Shown piece after piece: positions 1-10,545 of a stretch of DNA of 64,000 bases (the stretch's first letter is position 1; each line of letters starts with the position of its first letter). This DNA comes from Sipunculus nudus. Taxonomy: Eukaryota; Annelida; Sipuncula; Golfingiida; Sipunculidae. The DNA lies in NCBI GenBank assembly GCA_026874595.1, contig CM049310.1, positions 32,989,558 to 33,053,557 of the forward strand, in the 5' to 3' direction. The translations under genes were made by a program, and so were the position numbers. The notes under the pieces are model-generated. The model did no database searches, had not been told where the DNA came from, and saw only the letters and a list, made by a program, of their open reading frames with translations.

Positions 1-700
1 CTACGGACAAACACAATAGAGCCGATACGTTAAACCATACCTGAGATATTTGCATGAATGTACCCCATGAAAATGCGGTTGTAGGTGGCGCCATCATACT
101 TTAGTGCGAGAAAGCCACCAAAATATATGGACGTGCAAAAGTCCAAACAACTCCACGTGTCACACCACTCCCAAAATAAGTGTGATTTACATACAGGGCC
201 GACAATTTAATCGCCACGCGTAACGATTGTAGGTGGGGCCACCCAGTCATGTATATAAGAATTTGAAATAAAGCTACCCAAAATCTAGGATCATTCGATA
301 TTTCTCGCCAATACATGTCCAACCTCTCCTGGGATATAGCCTAAAAATGAGGCTAAGGAACTTTCGCTCAAAACAGTGAACACCACTACAATGTAGATCC
401 TAAACTATGAATGACACTTGCGATATTTTGAGTGGGAGTGTTTAAATATAGTACGAGTGAGTACGCATAATTAGTTTACGGAAGCAACATCAACAAAAAA
501 AGTAAAATACTTCTTTTATAAGGCAAACGGTATCAGGTTAACTGTTTCGGTATAAGGTCTACATGCCTATTCACGGTAGCGGAACCCAGTTATTCGTAAT
601 TAATTTTCATTTTTTATATATCTTTTTCCCCAAGCAATTAAATTATTAATGTATCTACAGTTAACTGCATTCTAATTCATAGGTTAAGGATATTAACGAA
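1..700. other. Intergenic AT-rich DNA, nothing recognised
   Basis: No coding signal, RNA gene or recognisable transposon is visible. Two short similar phrases (GTAGGTGGCGCCA near 80 and GTAGGTGGGGCCA near 230) hint at a degraded local duplication. The open frame on the minus strand at 101-322 has no recognisable domain and I do not treat it as a gene. Confidence 0.5.
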
Positions 701-734
701 CAGCCCTGTAATTAAATTTTTCTAAACTGAAGGA

Positions 735-830
735 GGGAGTCTTTCCGGATCTCACGGCCCTCGGCTAATACTCGAACTCACGACCTGTGCTCTGTTGAGT
801 TCGGTGCGCTGCCTGGATAATGGAAGCCGG
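735..830 (-). repeat. tRNA-derived SINE head, fragment
   Basis: Read on the minus strand, this stretch has a tRNA-like 3' half: AGAGCACAGGTCGTGAGTTCGAGTA. The GAGTTCGAGTA part (769-779) resembles a pol III B box, preceded by a weak A-box-like GGCAGCGCACC near 805-815. No tRNA can be folded end to end, so a decayed tRNA-derived SINE is the best reading. Confidence 0.35.
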
Positions 831-1268
831 TAAAATGTTTAACATGAGACTTGAACATATCAATTATATTACCATGAGGATTACGATAAAACAATGCTAA
901 TTTGCAAGTTATGAACGTAGATACGTATTTTCACCATATAGATATCAACATGTTACAAACGATTGAATGTTTTGCTTTCCAGTTAATATCCAAATTTTGA
1001 AGAAATATATCGGTAAATATTATAGCCAGCCACGCGTGAACCCCAACCCTCTGAAGTTTGACTATAAGTTATGCAAAAAACATTTAAGAGAACAGTAGTT
1101 GAGGAAGAGAAAATCCTCAAGTTTTTTATGAAAGGTGCCTCAAAGCGTCTTCTTTACATTGCATATTGTACTTGTAATTAACCAAATGAACATGATGCAT
1201 GAAATTTAAAAACAACAAATATTTATATTTCTTATAGGCTGAAAATATATTGCGTATAAGGTAATTAA

Positions 1269-1269
<1 letters not shown>

Positions 1270-1313
<44 letters not shown>
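1270..1313. repeat. (TA)n microsatellite
   Basis: Uninterrupted TA dinucleotide run. Confidence 0.95.
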
Positions 1314-1317
<4 letters not shown>

Positions 1318-1799
1318 TAAAATATCATGCTATTCAATGCTGTCCTTCGCCCAATGAGCGCCAGTGGTCGACATCAAATATCAAGCTGTACATTGTACAT
1401 ATACAACATTGTACATATACAATATCAGTGTAACATGCAAGGTTTATATAATAGTAACAGGCACAAAAAATATCACGCTGTACAATGCATGTATCATAAA
1501 TATTAATTTATTCAGATAAATATTATCCATACATGTAGTTCCCAAAATGTTACCTCAGGTAACAGACATTGAAAATTTACTAATATCTAATAAAAGATCC
1601 ACTAACTAATATCCAATATGTAATATCTGATAACAGACTTACAGGATTGCATTGCTACTAAATGTATCAGTGATGCTGTTTCTACCAAATCAATGCAGGT
1701 TTCATAATATTGAAACCTAAATTTATATAATATCTAGTAACAGGTTTGCATTGTTAATAAATCCTTTCAGGTGTTTACGAGTTACAGATTATAACACCT

Positions 1800-1800
<1 letters not shown>
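1318..1800. repeat. Degenerate local tandem repeat
   Basis: Phrases of the form AATATCANGCTNTNCANTG recur near 1322, 1377 and 1467, and AATATCTNNTAACAG recurs near 1621 and 1730. This indicates an old, diverged tandem array between two (TA)n tracts. No coding signal. Confidence 0.35.

Positions 1801-1804
<4 letters not shown>

Positions 1805-1852
<48 letters not shown>
1805..1852. repeat. (TA)n microsatellite
   Basis: Uninterrupted TA dinucleotide run. Confidence 0.95.
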
Positions 1853-1856
<4 letters not shown>

Positions 1857-2007
1857 TAGCTAGTTAACGACTTGTATATATTACTTAATCGGCAAGTACC
1901 GCTGTTTGAAACAAATCGAGTCGTATTAATTCTATTTTACAAGAAAGTTATAGCTGATATCAAATATGTAACAACTGGTAAAATACTTGAGTCATGGGTT
2001 TACTATC

Positions 2008-2640
2008 TTAAAACCTGAATAATGCCCTCGGAAAACGAACTGTGATTGCTGCTGGAAATGGAGGGAGGTTCCCGCTGGGCAGATGTGTGGCCAGATGACA
2101 TTTTGGATAAGTGTAATTCTGGCTACAAGGATCATTGCCCACATGGAGGTGTTTCGCATAAGCTATTGCTAAGACTCCATGCAAAGTCAATGGAGTTGGT
2201 CTATTTGTGAACATTCATAACTTGAAGGGTTAGTTCCTCTGAACTATTCTCAATGAATTTCGCAATGAGTGTTTTGGTTGAAGCGGATGGTTTCTTACAC
2301 AGACAGTCATACACGTTGACGGTACTGCCTTCCTCTCCAGCGTGAGATGTTGTTATCCAATGGTCCCTATTCACATGAAAAATTTGAACAAACTATTTGG
2401 TTTCGACCCCCCCCCCCCCCCCTCATTCTCCTCCATGTTGAAGCACTGTGACTTTCAGACCATCGTACTCAGGATGATCGCGGCGTTTTACCTGCTGTCC
2501 GCATATGTTTTTGTCATTCAACCAACCGTTAGAGCGGGACAGAGTCCTGACGTCTCTCTCACAAAGTTTGGCCGCATAAGATGTTGATTTTCGTACCGAT
2601 TTAACTTCAGGCGGAGTGTCTGCTGCATGACGATTTCACT
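2008..2640 (-). pseudogene. Ulp1/C48 cysteine protease domain, broken
   Basis: Translating the minus strand gives the SUMO-protease-like start SNGWLNDKNICGQQ (about 2540-2500), then a GLKV..LQHGGE stretch ending at a stop just before a poly-C(16) tract. Beyond the tract, in another frame, come FVQIFHVNRDHWITT, with the catalytic His in HW (2357-2362), and VNVYDCL, with the probable catalytic Asp (codon 2306-2308). A further frame gives GVLAIAYAKHLHVGNDP at 2170-2120, the region that follows the catalytic Cys. The expected D-C-G is scrambled: a TGC codon is present but flanked by out-of-frame bases. At least three frame disruptions are seen. Such proteases act on ubiquitin-like modifiers; inside transposons their role is unclear. 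This copy cannot be functional. Confidence 0.65.
2407..2422. repeat. Poly-C tract interrupting the protease remnant
   Basis: A run of about 16 C lies between the HGGE and FVQIF segments of the Ulp1 remnant on the other strand. It is a plausible slippage site behind one frameshift. Confidence 0.8.
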
Positions 2641-2679
2641 GATGGAGAGGCATCCATGCATCCCTAATGATCGTTCTCT

Positions 2680-2790
2680 TTGTTGAAGCAATCACTTTCC
2701 GGATGACAATTCGTGGAGCACGATATACCGATAGTACGGCATGTGCACCTCTTCGACGTTTGCAACCCATGGTGCACTTGCAAGAATTTC
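2680..2790 (-). pseudogene. Cysteine-rich CxC segment of the integrase element
   Basis: The minus strand encodes SCKCTMGCKRR and, after a frameshift, RCTCRTIGISCSTNCHP. Together they form a CxCxxxC...CxC...C...CH pattern, a zinc-binding-like segment that follows the integrase in KRBA2/SCAND3-like proteins of animals. It lies between the integrase C-terminus and the Ulp1 domain, consistent with one original polyprotein. Assignment rests on pattern recognition. Confidence 0.5.
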
Positions 2791-2884
2791 TTTTAAAGTG
2801 ATTCTTACCATTTTCTAGTTTCGCGGCCTCACGAAGACACAACTCCTTTTCGATGATGAATCCTCAAGTTTAAATTCCTGTAAG

Positions 2885-4070
2885 TCACAAGTGCGGTATT
2901 TCGCAGAGAGAATTCCTGAAGCACAAGCAAATCGTGTACGATTCTAACTTATTTCCGTGCGTTTCAATTATGACACCAGGTAAACCTAGGCAGATCTGTC
3001 GACGACCGGTCATCATCGGAATGGCAACACACACTCTGTCCTCAGCAGTAAACTCTTTCGTAACAACACGATTCTTTCGATTGCACGCGTCACACATCCC
3101 ATCTGACCAGCTGCCTATTACGCCGGTCTTTGGCCTTTTCTCGAATCTCCTTATGTGAGGCCATGCAAACGTTCGACTCGATCGAAGTGTCTTGCGTGGA
3201 AGCGAAATTTTGACTTGACGGAAGTGTCTCGTCTTTCTCCTCTGTATCTTCTGGCGATGCAGGCGGCGACATGAGTTGCGGCACAGATACACAAATTTGA
3301 GTTGGTTCTTTTGTTGTCTCCAGAGGTGAAGATGTCCCTTTCTCCGTCTCATTCAACTCCTCTTCATCAATCAGGTGAACAGGTGCTTGCGGGAACAACG
3401 GAGATTTTCGGTTTTTCCCTGTTACCAGTTTGTAAGGCGTTTCTCCTGTGGTTTCTGATGGTTGCACATTCATGTGGTACATGATTCGCGGCAGCCACAA
3501 AGCCCAGGGACATGGAGAATCGGGTTCCGTACACAACTCTTCCTTCAGGGCACTGATCCTCCGCTCTACCACCTGATTTCCACAATCGATTAACCCCTGA
3601 GACTGGGAATTACGGGGGCGTCCTCTTACTAACGTGTTATCCTCGCCCCAAATTTCATACAGGGAATGCAATATTTGATTGACTAATTCACGACCATTGT
3701 CGGAAAGGAATATACGTGGTGGACCCAGGTATGCTAAGACACGCTGCTCAGGCATCTCAGCCATTTCATTTGCGCCCTTCATTCGAAGCGGTAACAGAAT
3801 ATTGAATTTGGAGAAATGGTCCATCAATTGGCCGATATATCTGAATTTACCTTCAGGCAAATGGCGAAGATCGATCTAATCCATTTGTACGCGGTCAACG
3901 AAATCATTGCAAACTATTGGTCTCAAAAGAGGGCACGTGGTTTAAACCTGCGACAGCTGGCATTTTGGGCAGTTCTTTCAGTATTCCTGAATATAACTCC
4001 GTGTGATGCTGAAGTAATGCTTGTAAATCTGAAAATTAAAACAACTTCACTACAACTGGCGAATTCCAAA
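2885..4070 (-). pseudogene. Retroviral-type integrase (rve) transposase, broken
   Basis: The longest intact piece (3860-3090) contains LMDHFSKF, LGPPRIFLSDNG (second catalytic Asp), GRPRNSQSQGLID and WLPRIMYHMN, the classical order of a DDE integrase core. Upstream in the same frame are CPKC, half of the zinc-binding module, near 3960-3971, and VQMD with the probable first catalytic Asp near 3879. These are followed by in-frame stops at 3876-3878 and 3942-3944, and another stop lies at 3978-3980. At the third catalytic position the usual Glu is Asp, and the next residue, usually Arg, is Cys. The C-terminal domain continues in another frame from about 3110 to 2885 (TAEDRVCVAIPMM, LGLPGVIIE). 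The copy is degenerate. Confidence 0.7.
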
Positions 4071-4324
4071 TATAACTTAGCAAACTAATTTCCTACATTT
4101 ACATATGCCATTAAGAGTCCTAATCGGATAATTGCTATGTATAAATTAAATAAATCAGTAAATTTTCCAGTAGTACTACTCCGTATTATTACAGTATACA
4201 CGACTGTGACATTTTGGTGCTGTCAACAACAAGTATAGGTACTTTTCCAAGTATATCAGTTAGTAATATTGCCATAATTCGTATTTGAAATAAACAAATC
4301 TGCATAAACTTTCATTGTGATGAG

Positions 4325-4445
4325 GAAATAATAATAATAAAATTAATAATAAAAAATAAAAATAATAATAACACTAATAACAATATAAATATTATTATAA
4401 TAATAATGATAATAATAATAATTTTTATTATAAATAAAATAATAA
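4325..4445. repeat. (AAT)n-rich low-complexity tract
   Basis: Imperfect AAT/ATA trinucleotide repeats. This marks the right side of the integrase element; no further coding remnants are seen beyond about 4090. Confidence 0.85.
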
Positions 4446-4493
4446 TTGTCATGATAACGTATTTATGTAAATCGGCATTGCCTTATAAGCGAT

Positions 4494-4735
4494 TGTCGCA
4501 GGCCTAAGCGGCCGGTATATACGTATAACCTTTGACCTCGAGACATGTACAACATGTGGCTGGAATAAAAACCGTTTGTCCTCCTGGTAAAACCTACCGA
4601 GTTTGTCAGTTATTGGACATATGAGACCAAGACAATAATAATTTATTTATGTTCATATATTACAGAAAACGTTATATATTATAGAAAACGGATCTTGGTG
4701 TCATTTGATGCGGCAGTATCCGAGATCCAATAATT
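4494..4735 (+). other. Possible LTR-like remnant
   Basis: A TG start near 4494, a TATA-like TATATACGTATAA, an AATAAA near 4564 and a TTGGACA end near 4618 resemble a short LTR. TGGTGTCATTTGATGCGGC at about 4696 recalls a retroelement primer-binding region but is not adjacent. No matching second LTR is seen. Weak. Confidence 0.2.
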
Positions 4736-4739
4736 CTTA

Positions 4740-5758
4740 AATATATAAATATACATGCATGATGGGTATACATATAATCAACATTTAACTGGTTATCCCC
4801 TTCACGTAATATTTGACCAACCCACTATACCTATAAACCTATATTTTTGCCTTAAAATAGTTACGCAAAAAATGTTAAAATGCTCCCAACGACCCGACTA
4901 TTATATCTTTTCAATTAAATATAATGAACATATATTGCAATATGAATTTTGCGGGCCATAACACTAAACAATACAATGAATGCATGTATTTATAGTTATT
5001 AATTCTGACTAACGTAATGTGCGCATTTCTTGTAGCCCGCATGGTCCATTTCAGTTTCGTCTACCGATTTTCCGCGTCAAACATGGTGTCAGTCGAAACT
5101 ACCCTTAGGAACTTTGTTGTCGGTTCTCCAAATTTCGATTGGATGATAGGAGCATCGGTTATTCCTAGAGCAGGGAAATCCGTAAGACCAACCGACCATG
5201 ACAGGTCATATAGATAAATCAATCAATTAATAAAAAGTTCGAAAGCCAACATTTTCCTTCGAATATATATACATATTTTGCAATAAGAAATTGGCTGATG
5301 CCGCAAACCTATCGGCCGATGGGCCAAATGCATTCACTATTGGAGCGTAGTCAAAGGAAATTTTCATTTTCAGGTTTCTTTTTTTTTATTAAATGGCAAG
5401 TAGCAAGTAGTTTTAAGTTTGTCACAATTTTTTACTTTCAAATTCATTAGTCGAGGATATTTAAACCAGCCGCAGAACAATGCGCCAGGCCCTGTTTAGG
5501 GTCGACACTGACAAATCTCAAGCCTTCCCTGCTGATGCCAGTACTTATATAGTCACGATGTGTGCTCAGTTTTTGTGAAAATTCCCTCTTATGTCCTCCT
5601 CAATTGGTGTATTCAAAAATTTCCCCATATGGAAGTTGAATACCGCCTCTCATACCCTCTCTCGTGTACCTGCAATTAACATGGTTCATAAATGAAATTG
5701 AATTAATAACATTTTTATATTTTACCATACACTGAAGTAAATAATATATAGTGATAAT

Positions 5759-5760
<2 letters not shown>
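4740..5760. other. Intergenic, nothing recognised
   Basis: AT-rich sequence with short open frames only. I see no splice-bounded exon, RNA gene or transposon signature here. Confidence 0.5.

Positions 5761-5761
<1 letters not shown>

Positions 5762-5818
<57 letters not shown>
5762..5818. repeat. (TA)n microsatellite
   Basis: Uninterrupted TA run of about 57 bp. Confidence 0.95.
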
Positions 5819-5822
<4 letters not shown>

Positions 5823-5929
5823 TAAGTGTTCATAATTAGTATTAAACGCCAACAAAATATTATCGCATCCCCCACCCCCTACCCGATTTTCTAGATCTAC
5901 AGCTGATTATACGGCCCTCTCCATCCCTC

Positions 5930-5948
5930 TATCCTGGTTCCGCCCCTG
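5930..5948 (-). repeat. Terminus of a CAGGGGCGGA-type MITE
   Basis: CCTGGTTCCGCCCCTG is the reverse complement of CAGGGGCGGAACCAGG, the same kind of end as the complete MITE at 17,276. The opposite end was not found, so this is a truncated copy. Confidence 0.4.
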
Positions 5949-5949
5949 C

Positions 5950-7310
5950 AAAACCATTCGGGTAATTATGATTCTTTAAAAGATCCCCTTTTGAGCATTC
6001 TCCTCGTGCAAGATCTCCTTGTGCACAATAGACAATATCCTATCATCAAAGGGGATTATTTTCGACCAATGGCCGCAAATTCTACGAAAGCCCCGCATAG
6101 AGCCCCCAGAGAAAGGTGGGTCCCTGCATCACACACTTTATGGCCGTTGTGTTACCAGGTCCGAACGCACAAGGAAAAGGGGCACCCAACGGGGACATAT
6201 ATTTAAATCATTAATTATGCATGTAATACACAAATATTGCAAATATAAGTGGGTGGAATTTCTTATGACAAACCGAAGCATATGTATGTCAAAATGACGG
6301 CAATCCGTACTGTGGTATCAGAGGAGAAACGGAAATTACAAAATTGCGTTACGCTATGAATATATATAGATTTATTGAAGGTGTTATGGTACGTGATTCA
6401 GACTCTTGTGGTTGAATAACGTACGTAGGGGGCCTAATAGCGGTGAACTCTGCTTCCGAGACAATGCAAACCAAATTGTATGAAACTTAAGGATGTTGAC
6501 GACAAGCAAGGTTTCGGAATCAACCAAGCCCTGGATGCTTGCATGATTAATATGTTTTACAAATAAGGCCTGTTGCATATTGCCGGTGAAGAACAGGCAG
6601 GACATCTTTCCCATGCACAGTCGCTATAAATAAACTCTGGAAAGTCCCTACCTATTATAGACTGGTCTCAACGTCTTTTCCTCTTGTTAGATCTCATTTT
6701 AAGCACCGAGAACACCGATTTACACTGATCGGCACCCATACACGTTGCCTAATTTTTTTAGGACTTTGTTTTAAGGTGATTATTGCAGGGATTATAAGTA
6801 AATTATGCATTTTGCTTATGTTTTTTTATGATACACAAAACATAAGCTAAACAGGGTAGGTATAATTAAATAATAAATAACATTAAAACATGAGCGCATT
6901 CTGTATATTTTTATTGCTATATCTGGACTCGTCAGATTTCTTTGACGAGTTCACAAATGGTCATAGAAAAGGTTCACACCTTGATGCGCGCATGTTAAAT
7001 CTGTTTGAGAAAATCATGCAGGAAATACCAGCACTATAGGGAGTTTTATATGCTGTCAAAATGACGTGACCTTTCCAAACATATATCAATGCATATTAAA
7101 TGCATTATATTTACTTACTAGCTTTCGACCCCTCCATGGTCAGACGGTTTCCCTGTGGTTTCTCTTAAAAACGTAGTATATAATGATAACAGTGAATGTT
7201 AATACTAATTCTGGTGCTACAACTACCTGTATAACACTACGATTACTGCTGCTACTATTACTACTATTATTACTACTAAGGAAAATAATAGAGAATGATA
7301 TATATTCATA
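5950..7310. other. Intergenic; small hairpin and a possible protease relic
   Basis: Apart from the possible retropepsin relic at 6384-6614 and a short hairpin at 6927-6950 (ACTCGTCA / TGACGAGT, 8-bp stem), nothing recognisable is seen. Confidence 0.4.
6384..6614 (-). pseudogene. Possible retropepsin (aspartic protease) fragment of an LTR element
   Basis: The minus-strand frame contains IQGLVDSE followed by LLVVN, which resembles the active-site loop of retrotransposon aspartic proteases. The family hallmark after the Asp-Ser is lost through a small deletion/substitution, and no reverse transcriptase or gag neighbours are visible. Could be coincidence; kept because the hydrophobic-D-S context and following residues fit. 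Confidence 0.25.
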
Positions 7311-7337
7311 CATACATATATATATGTATATATATAA

Positions 7338-7371
<34 letters not shown>
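7244..7371. repeat. (CTA/TTA)n and (TA)n microsatellites
   Basis: Trinucleotide CTG/CTA/TTA repeats (7244-7277) are followed by an imperfect TATA/CATA tract to 7371. The open frames here are translations of simple sequence. Confidence 0.9.
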
Positions 7372-7859
7372 AGTGTAGATGGGAGGTATTTATGTCTATA
7401 TCCCATGCACTTATGAATCTTTATGAAATATAACACGTTCAACACGTCTTTATGGAACGTCTTCAGTTAACTCTTAGAACGGAAATAAACATATTTAAAT
7501 TTTAGGTATGCTATAGGATAATTCCACATGTTCTAGCAACTTTAAACATTAAATATTCATTAAATATATTTAACTGGCATGCAGCTGTTGAAGAGAACAT
7601 CACTGATTCGAAGTGTGCCCGTTGAATATGTTCGGGTAGTTTAGTGTGAGTTTTTAATTGATGCCACCAGAAGTTTGGAATTATTGTGGCCCGGACCCCA
7701 ATATACACTGCATAAGTGATGCAGTTGACTTTCTCCAGTACCGCATATTTTGTTGAATTATGGAAGTTGACATGTAAAAAATTAAGTCTCCCCTCCCATG
7801 GGCGGGGGTGACATATAGTGTTTGGTCTGTCGTTGTCATCCGTAGTCGTCGGTGTCATT

Positions 7860-8275
7860 TCTTTTAAACGCCATAATTTTTGAACGACCCAACATTTTTT
7901 TATGATATTTGAAAATTATATTTTTAATACCATTATCTCGGTAGAGTTTGAAAAGCGATGACCTTTGCATCATCAAGGTCAAATAGGTCGAAATATAAAT
8001 TTGTTGTGAACCCTATATATATAACTTTTGAAGTTTCAAGCATTTAAAAAAAACACTCATTGTTTTAACCAAGGTTTTTGACGAGTCCGAAAACTGGTGA
8101 CCTTGACTTAGATCTTCAAGATCAAATCAGCCGGAAAAATTATTTGTGAACGTTATTATAATGTTGAACCACTCAATATTTTTTTATGAAATTCGACTCC
8201 TGAAATGTTTCTACCAAAATCTCGTCGGTGTCCAAAAACCGGGGACCATGACCTTCATTTTCAAGGTCAAATGAA
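7860..8275. repeat. Three diverged ~140-bp tandem units with AGGTCA-like motifs
   Basis: The phrase 'TTTGAAAAGCGATGACC..CAAGGTCAAAT' near 7945 recurs in diverged form near 8078 (GTCCGAAAACTGGTGACC) and 8224 (GTCCAAAAACCGGGGACC). Each copy ends in a GGTCAAAT-type or GATCAAAT-type motif. This matches the ~143-bp GGTCA-bearing repeats seen again at 26 kb. Confidence 0.55.
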
Positions 8276-8279
8276 ACAG

Positions 8280-8900
8280 TACGCTCCCGAGGCAGCGGAA
8301 ATCTTGCGCTTCTAAAGAAGCAACTGATTTTCACGCTGCCAGCTTTGACCGTTTATGATATATTTAGACACCAGATGGCGGTTCGTTGTCCGCTGAAATA
8401 AACGTGCGTATGATGTGACAAGCAGCCAATCAGATGCCAATAAACAAACACTCGACAGGCATCCTGGCTCCGCCCATTGCTGCGCTTCAAGCGCCGCTTG
8501 ATGAGTTTCCGGTCGAATTTAAATTGCTCCCTCTGCATTCTCCCATCATCGACCCATTCGATTATGACATTATGACTGTGTTAGCGTAGCCATGTATCTG
8601 TTGTCTGCAGAACTGAAACCAGCCAGCGAGGTGTGCACAGAGCCTTTGTTGTTACGTTTCGTTTAAATTACAGCTCACCGGCCGAGCATCCTATGTGCCC
8701 AAGGCCCTAAACAAACCACGTCAGGGGCAATTCTCTCTGAGCTTGTGGCCTGTTCAGACGGTTACGCTGGGGGATGAGCTGTCACTCAAAAAGAAATGAA
8801 TATGATTGGCTCCGTGTATTCCTCGCTTGGCTTTGTCTTCCAGCACAAGGTCTCATCTGATTGGACAAAAACACAGTGCTCCCCTCTGGTGTTGCAATTC
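8280..8900. promoter_or_regulatory. CCAAT/GC-box-rich promoter-like stretch
   Basis: The stretch is less AT-rich than its surroundings. It has AGCCAATCAG near 8425, GGCTCCGCCC near 8466, and inverted CCAAT boxes TGATTGGCTCC near 8800 and CTGATTGGAC near 8858. Direction and target gene are unknown; no exon is seen beside it. It could equally be a chance CpG-rich patch. Confidence 0.25.
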
Positions 8901-9278
8901 AGGATACGAGGCCATAACAAACAGCGCCTTACGATATAGGTAGTAGCCCTATAGGTAAAGCGCTGTGTAAAGAGCGTAATGAAACAGATGAGAAATAATT
9001 TGTGAATGCTGCGACTTTTGATGTAGTCCGTATTTTTTCCTCAGATTTGGGAATGGGAGGCCAGTATAGTGAGGGGAGACATCTGTTTTTGCTCTGCAAA
9101 AAAAAAAAAACCAACTTTTTTTCTAGAATTTATAACATGTTGTCAAATCGAACGTGTATATCCTTGCATGTCTAAGGAAGTTAACATCAACAATTTGGTG
9201 GTGACATAATTTACGAAAATGAGGCAGTTTAGAAGCCTCCAAAGGTGGGAAAATTGTTAAAGTATGACCTCCATAGGT

Positions 9279-9360
9279 AGGGGCGCAGCAAGGATTGAAG
9301 GAGGGAGGGGGCCATGATCAGTGGCGGATCCAGAATTTCAAAAATGTGGGGAGGGGGCGC
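9279..9360 (+). repeat. Truncated MITE ends (CAGTGGCGGATCCAG type)
   Basis: CAGTGGCGGATCCAG at 9319-9333 followed by a G-rich stretch matches the left end of the complete MITE at 17,276. A second, related end (GTAGGGGCGCAGCAAGGATT) begins near 9278. Right ends are not seen, so one or two truncated insertions are inferred. Confidence 0.4.
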
Positions 9361-9431
9361 TTATATGCATATATGGGTACTATGAAACCTGTAATATATA
9401 TACGTGTATATATGTATGTATATATATATAC

Positions 9432-9434
<3 letters not shown>

Positions 9435-9464
<30 letters not shown>
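9435..9464. repeat. (TG)n microsatellite
   Basis: About 15 TG dinucleotides. Confidence 0.95.
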
Positions 9465-9465
<1 letters not shown>

Positions 9466-9900
9466 CAGACTGGTTCTGTACTTTTTGTTTCTTGTCGGTA
9501 TGCGACAGACTGACTCGGTATGCATCATTAATGTATGGGTATGATGGTAACAGTCAGAAAATTATGCTCGACCCATTTCCATAACTAATCGTGATTCCTT
9601 GGGGGCCGAGTGTATTTAGTATTCTGGGCGCCAAACTTCTGGAAGACATGACCTTTAACCCAGACCTAATTACGTTCAGTTTAATGTTTCGCGCCGAACA
9701 CCTGTGAAATGACCTTTGACAACCAAATAAAACTATATTATCAGGTGAAATGAATTATTTAAGTACTAAAATGTCACTGAGGTCTTTGAATATATGTTAT
9801 TTTATTAGTTGTAATATACGCGCGGGTTTCATTGCTAGTTAAGATCTGACTTGTGAAACTTAATTCTGGTTCTAATTTTAATAACAATAAGCTGGTGTAA

Positions 9901-9975
9901 TTTTCCCGCCAAGCTGACCAACCGACGTCACTTGGCAGGCAATTCTCTTACTGTGTGCACGTATTATATTTGCAG
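9901..9975 (+). promoter_or_regulatory. Candidate promoter and first exon ending in a splice donor
   Basis: TTTTCCCGCC (E2F-like, 9901-9910) and GACGTCAC (CRE-like, 9924-9931) lie just before a pyrimidine-rich TTCTCTTACTG. The segment ends TTTGCAG followed by GTACGT at 9976, a strong splice-donor match. It could be the first exon of the gene whose possible terminal exon starts at 10,992. No transcript evidence is available. Confidence 0.3.
9930..9975 (+). repeat. 46-bp direct repeat, copy 1
   Basis: An exact 46-bp match to 10,367-10,412. Homology stops precisely at the CAG that precedes GTACGT here. Confidence 0.9.
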
Positions 9976-10244
9976 GTACGTTCTTAAACATTTTCTGGGT
10001 TACCGGTAAAAGTGATAAGTAATATAGTTTTTCGATTACTGTTCTGTAGAGTACGATTTATTCTAATTATTATTAACATGTACCATATACGTTTGGTATT
10101 TTTTTCTGTAAAATGGCATTAGCCAGTCGGTCTGATTTGAGACGTAATTAGATATGTATATTTCACAAAGCTGTTAACCCCGTATTCAGATAACTAGGTA
10201 AACTGGCCATCGGCTGATAATTTCTGTAGATTGAGTCTTTACTG

Positions 10245-10340
10245 TTTGTGCGAATATTGATTGTATTGTGTCATATGAATAATGAGTCGTTATATTTGTG
10301 TGAATATTGTTTGTATTGTGTCATACGAATTAGTGATGAA
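10245..10340 (+). repeat. ~47-bp tandem duplication
   Basis: TTTGTGCGAATATTGATTG..TATTGTGTCATATGAAT is followed by TTTGTGTGAATATTGTTTG..TATTGTGTCATACGAAT, a diverged two-copy tandem repeat. Confidence 0.75.
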
Positions 10341-10366
10341 ACGTTGATGTATATATATTATAAGAG

Positions 10367-10412
10367 ACTTGGCAGGCAATTCTCTTACTGTGTGCACGTA
10401 TTATATTTGCAG
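10367..10412 (+). repeat. 46-bp direct repeat, copy 2
   Basis: Identical to 9930-9975, but the CAG is followed by TTAACAAAGG rather than a splice donor. Confidence 0.9.
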
Positions 10413-10495
10413 TTAACAAAGGATATGCATCTGACCAGATTGGTTACTGAACCGTGACAGCCTAACACAAAAAAAGTTTGTTTGGGTGACCCTGT

Positions 10496-10496
<1 letters not shown>

Positions 10497-10536
<40 letters not shown>

Positions 10537-10545
10537 ATTATTATT
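10497..10545. repeat. (TA)n / (TTA)n microsatellite
   Basis: TA run followed by ATT trinucleotides. Confidence 0.95.

Larger units (their letters stand above)
2008..4070 (-). mobile_element. Degenerate Ginger/KRBA2-like transposon: integrase + Ulp1 protease
   Basis: Three coding remnants lie in one direction and in a sensible order: integrase (about 4070 to 3090) with its C-terminal domain (3150 to 2885), a cysteine-rich CxC segment (about 2790 to 2680), then a Ulp1/C48-type cysteine protease (2640 to 2008). Integrase-like transposases accompanied by Ulp1 proteases are known from Ginger-type DNA transposons, and related integrases were domesticated as animal KRBA2/SCAND3/GIN genes. No gag, reverse transcriptase or LTR is seen beside it, which favours a cut-and-paste origin, but I could not identify terminal inverted repeats. 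Several stops and frameshifts make the copy dead. The family name is inference; the domains are visible. Confidence 0.65.

Noticed and set aside
735-830. Functional tRNA gene
   Set aside because: Only the 3' half resembles a tRNA; no acceptor stem or anticodon arm can be formed.
2342-2587. Plus-strand 81-codon frame with a proline run
   Set aside because: It is the shadow of the minus-strand Ulp1 protease remnant; the proline run is the poly-C tract.
7140-7445. Tyr/Ile-rich open frames
   Set aside because: They are translations of TA and TTA microsatellites.
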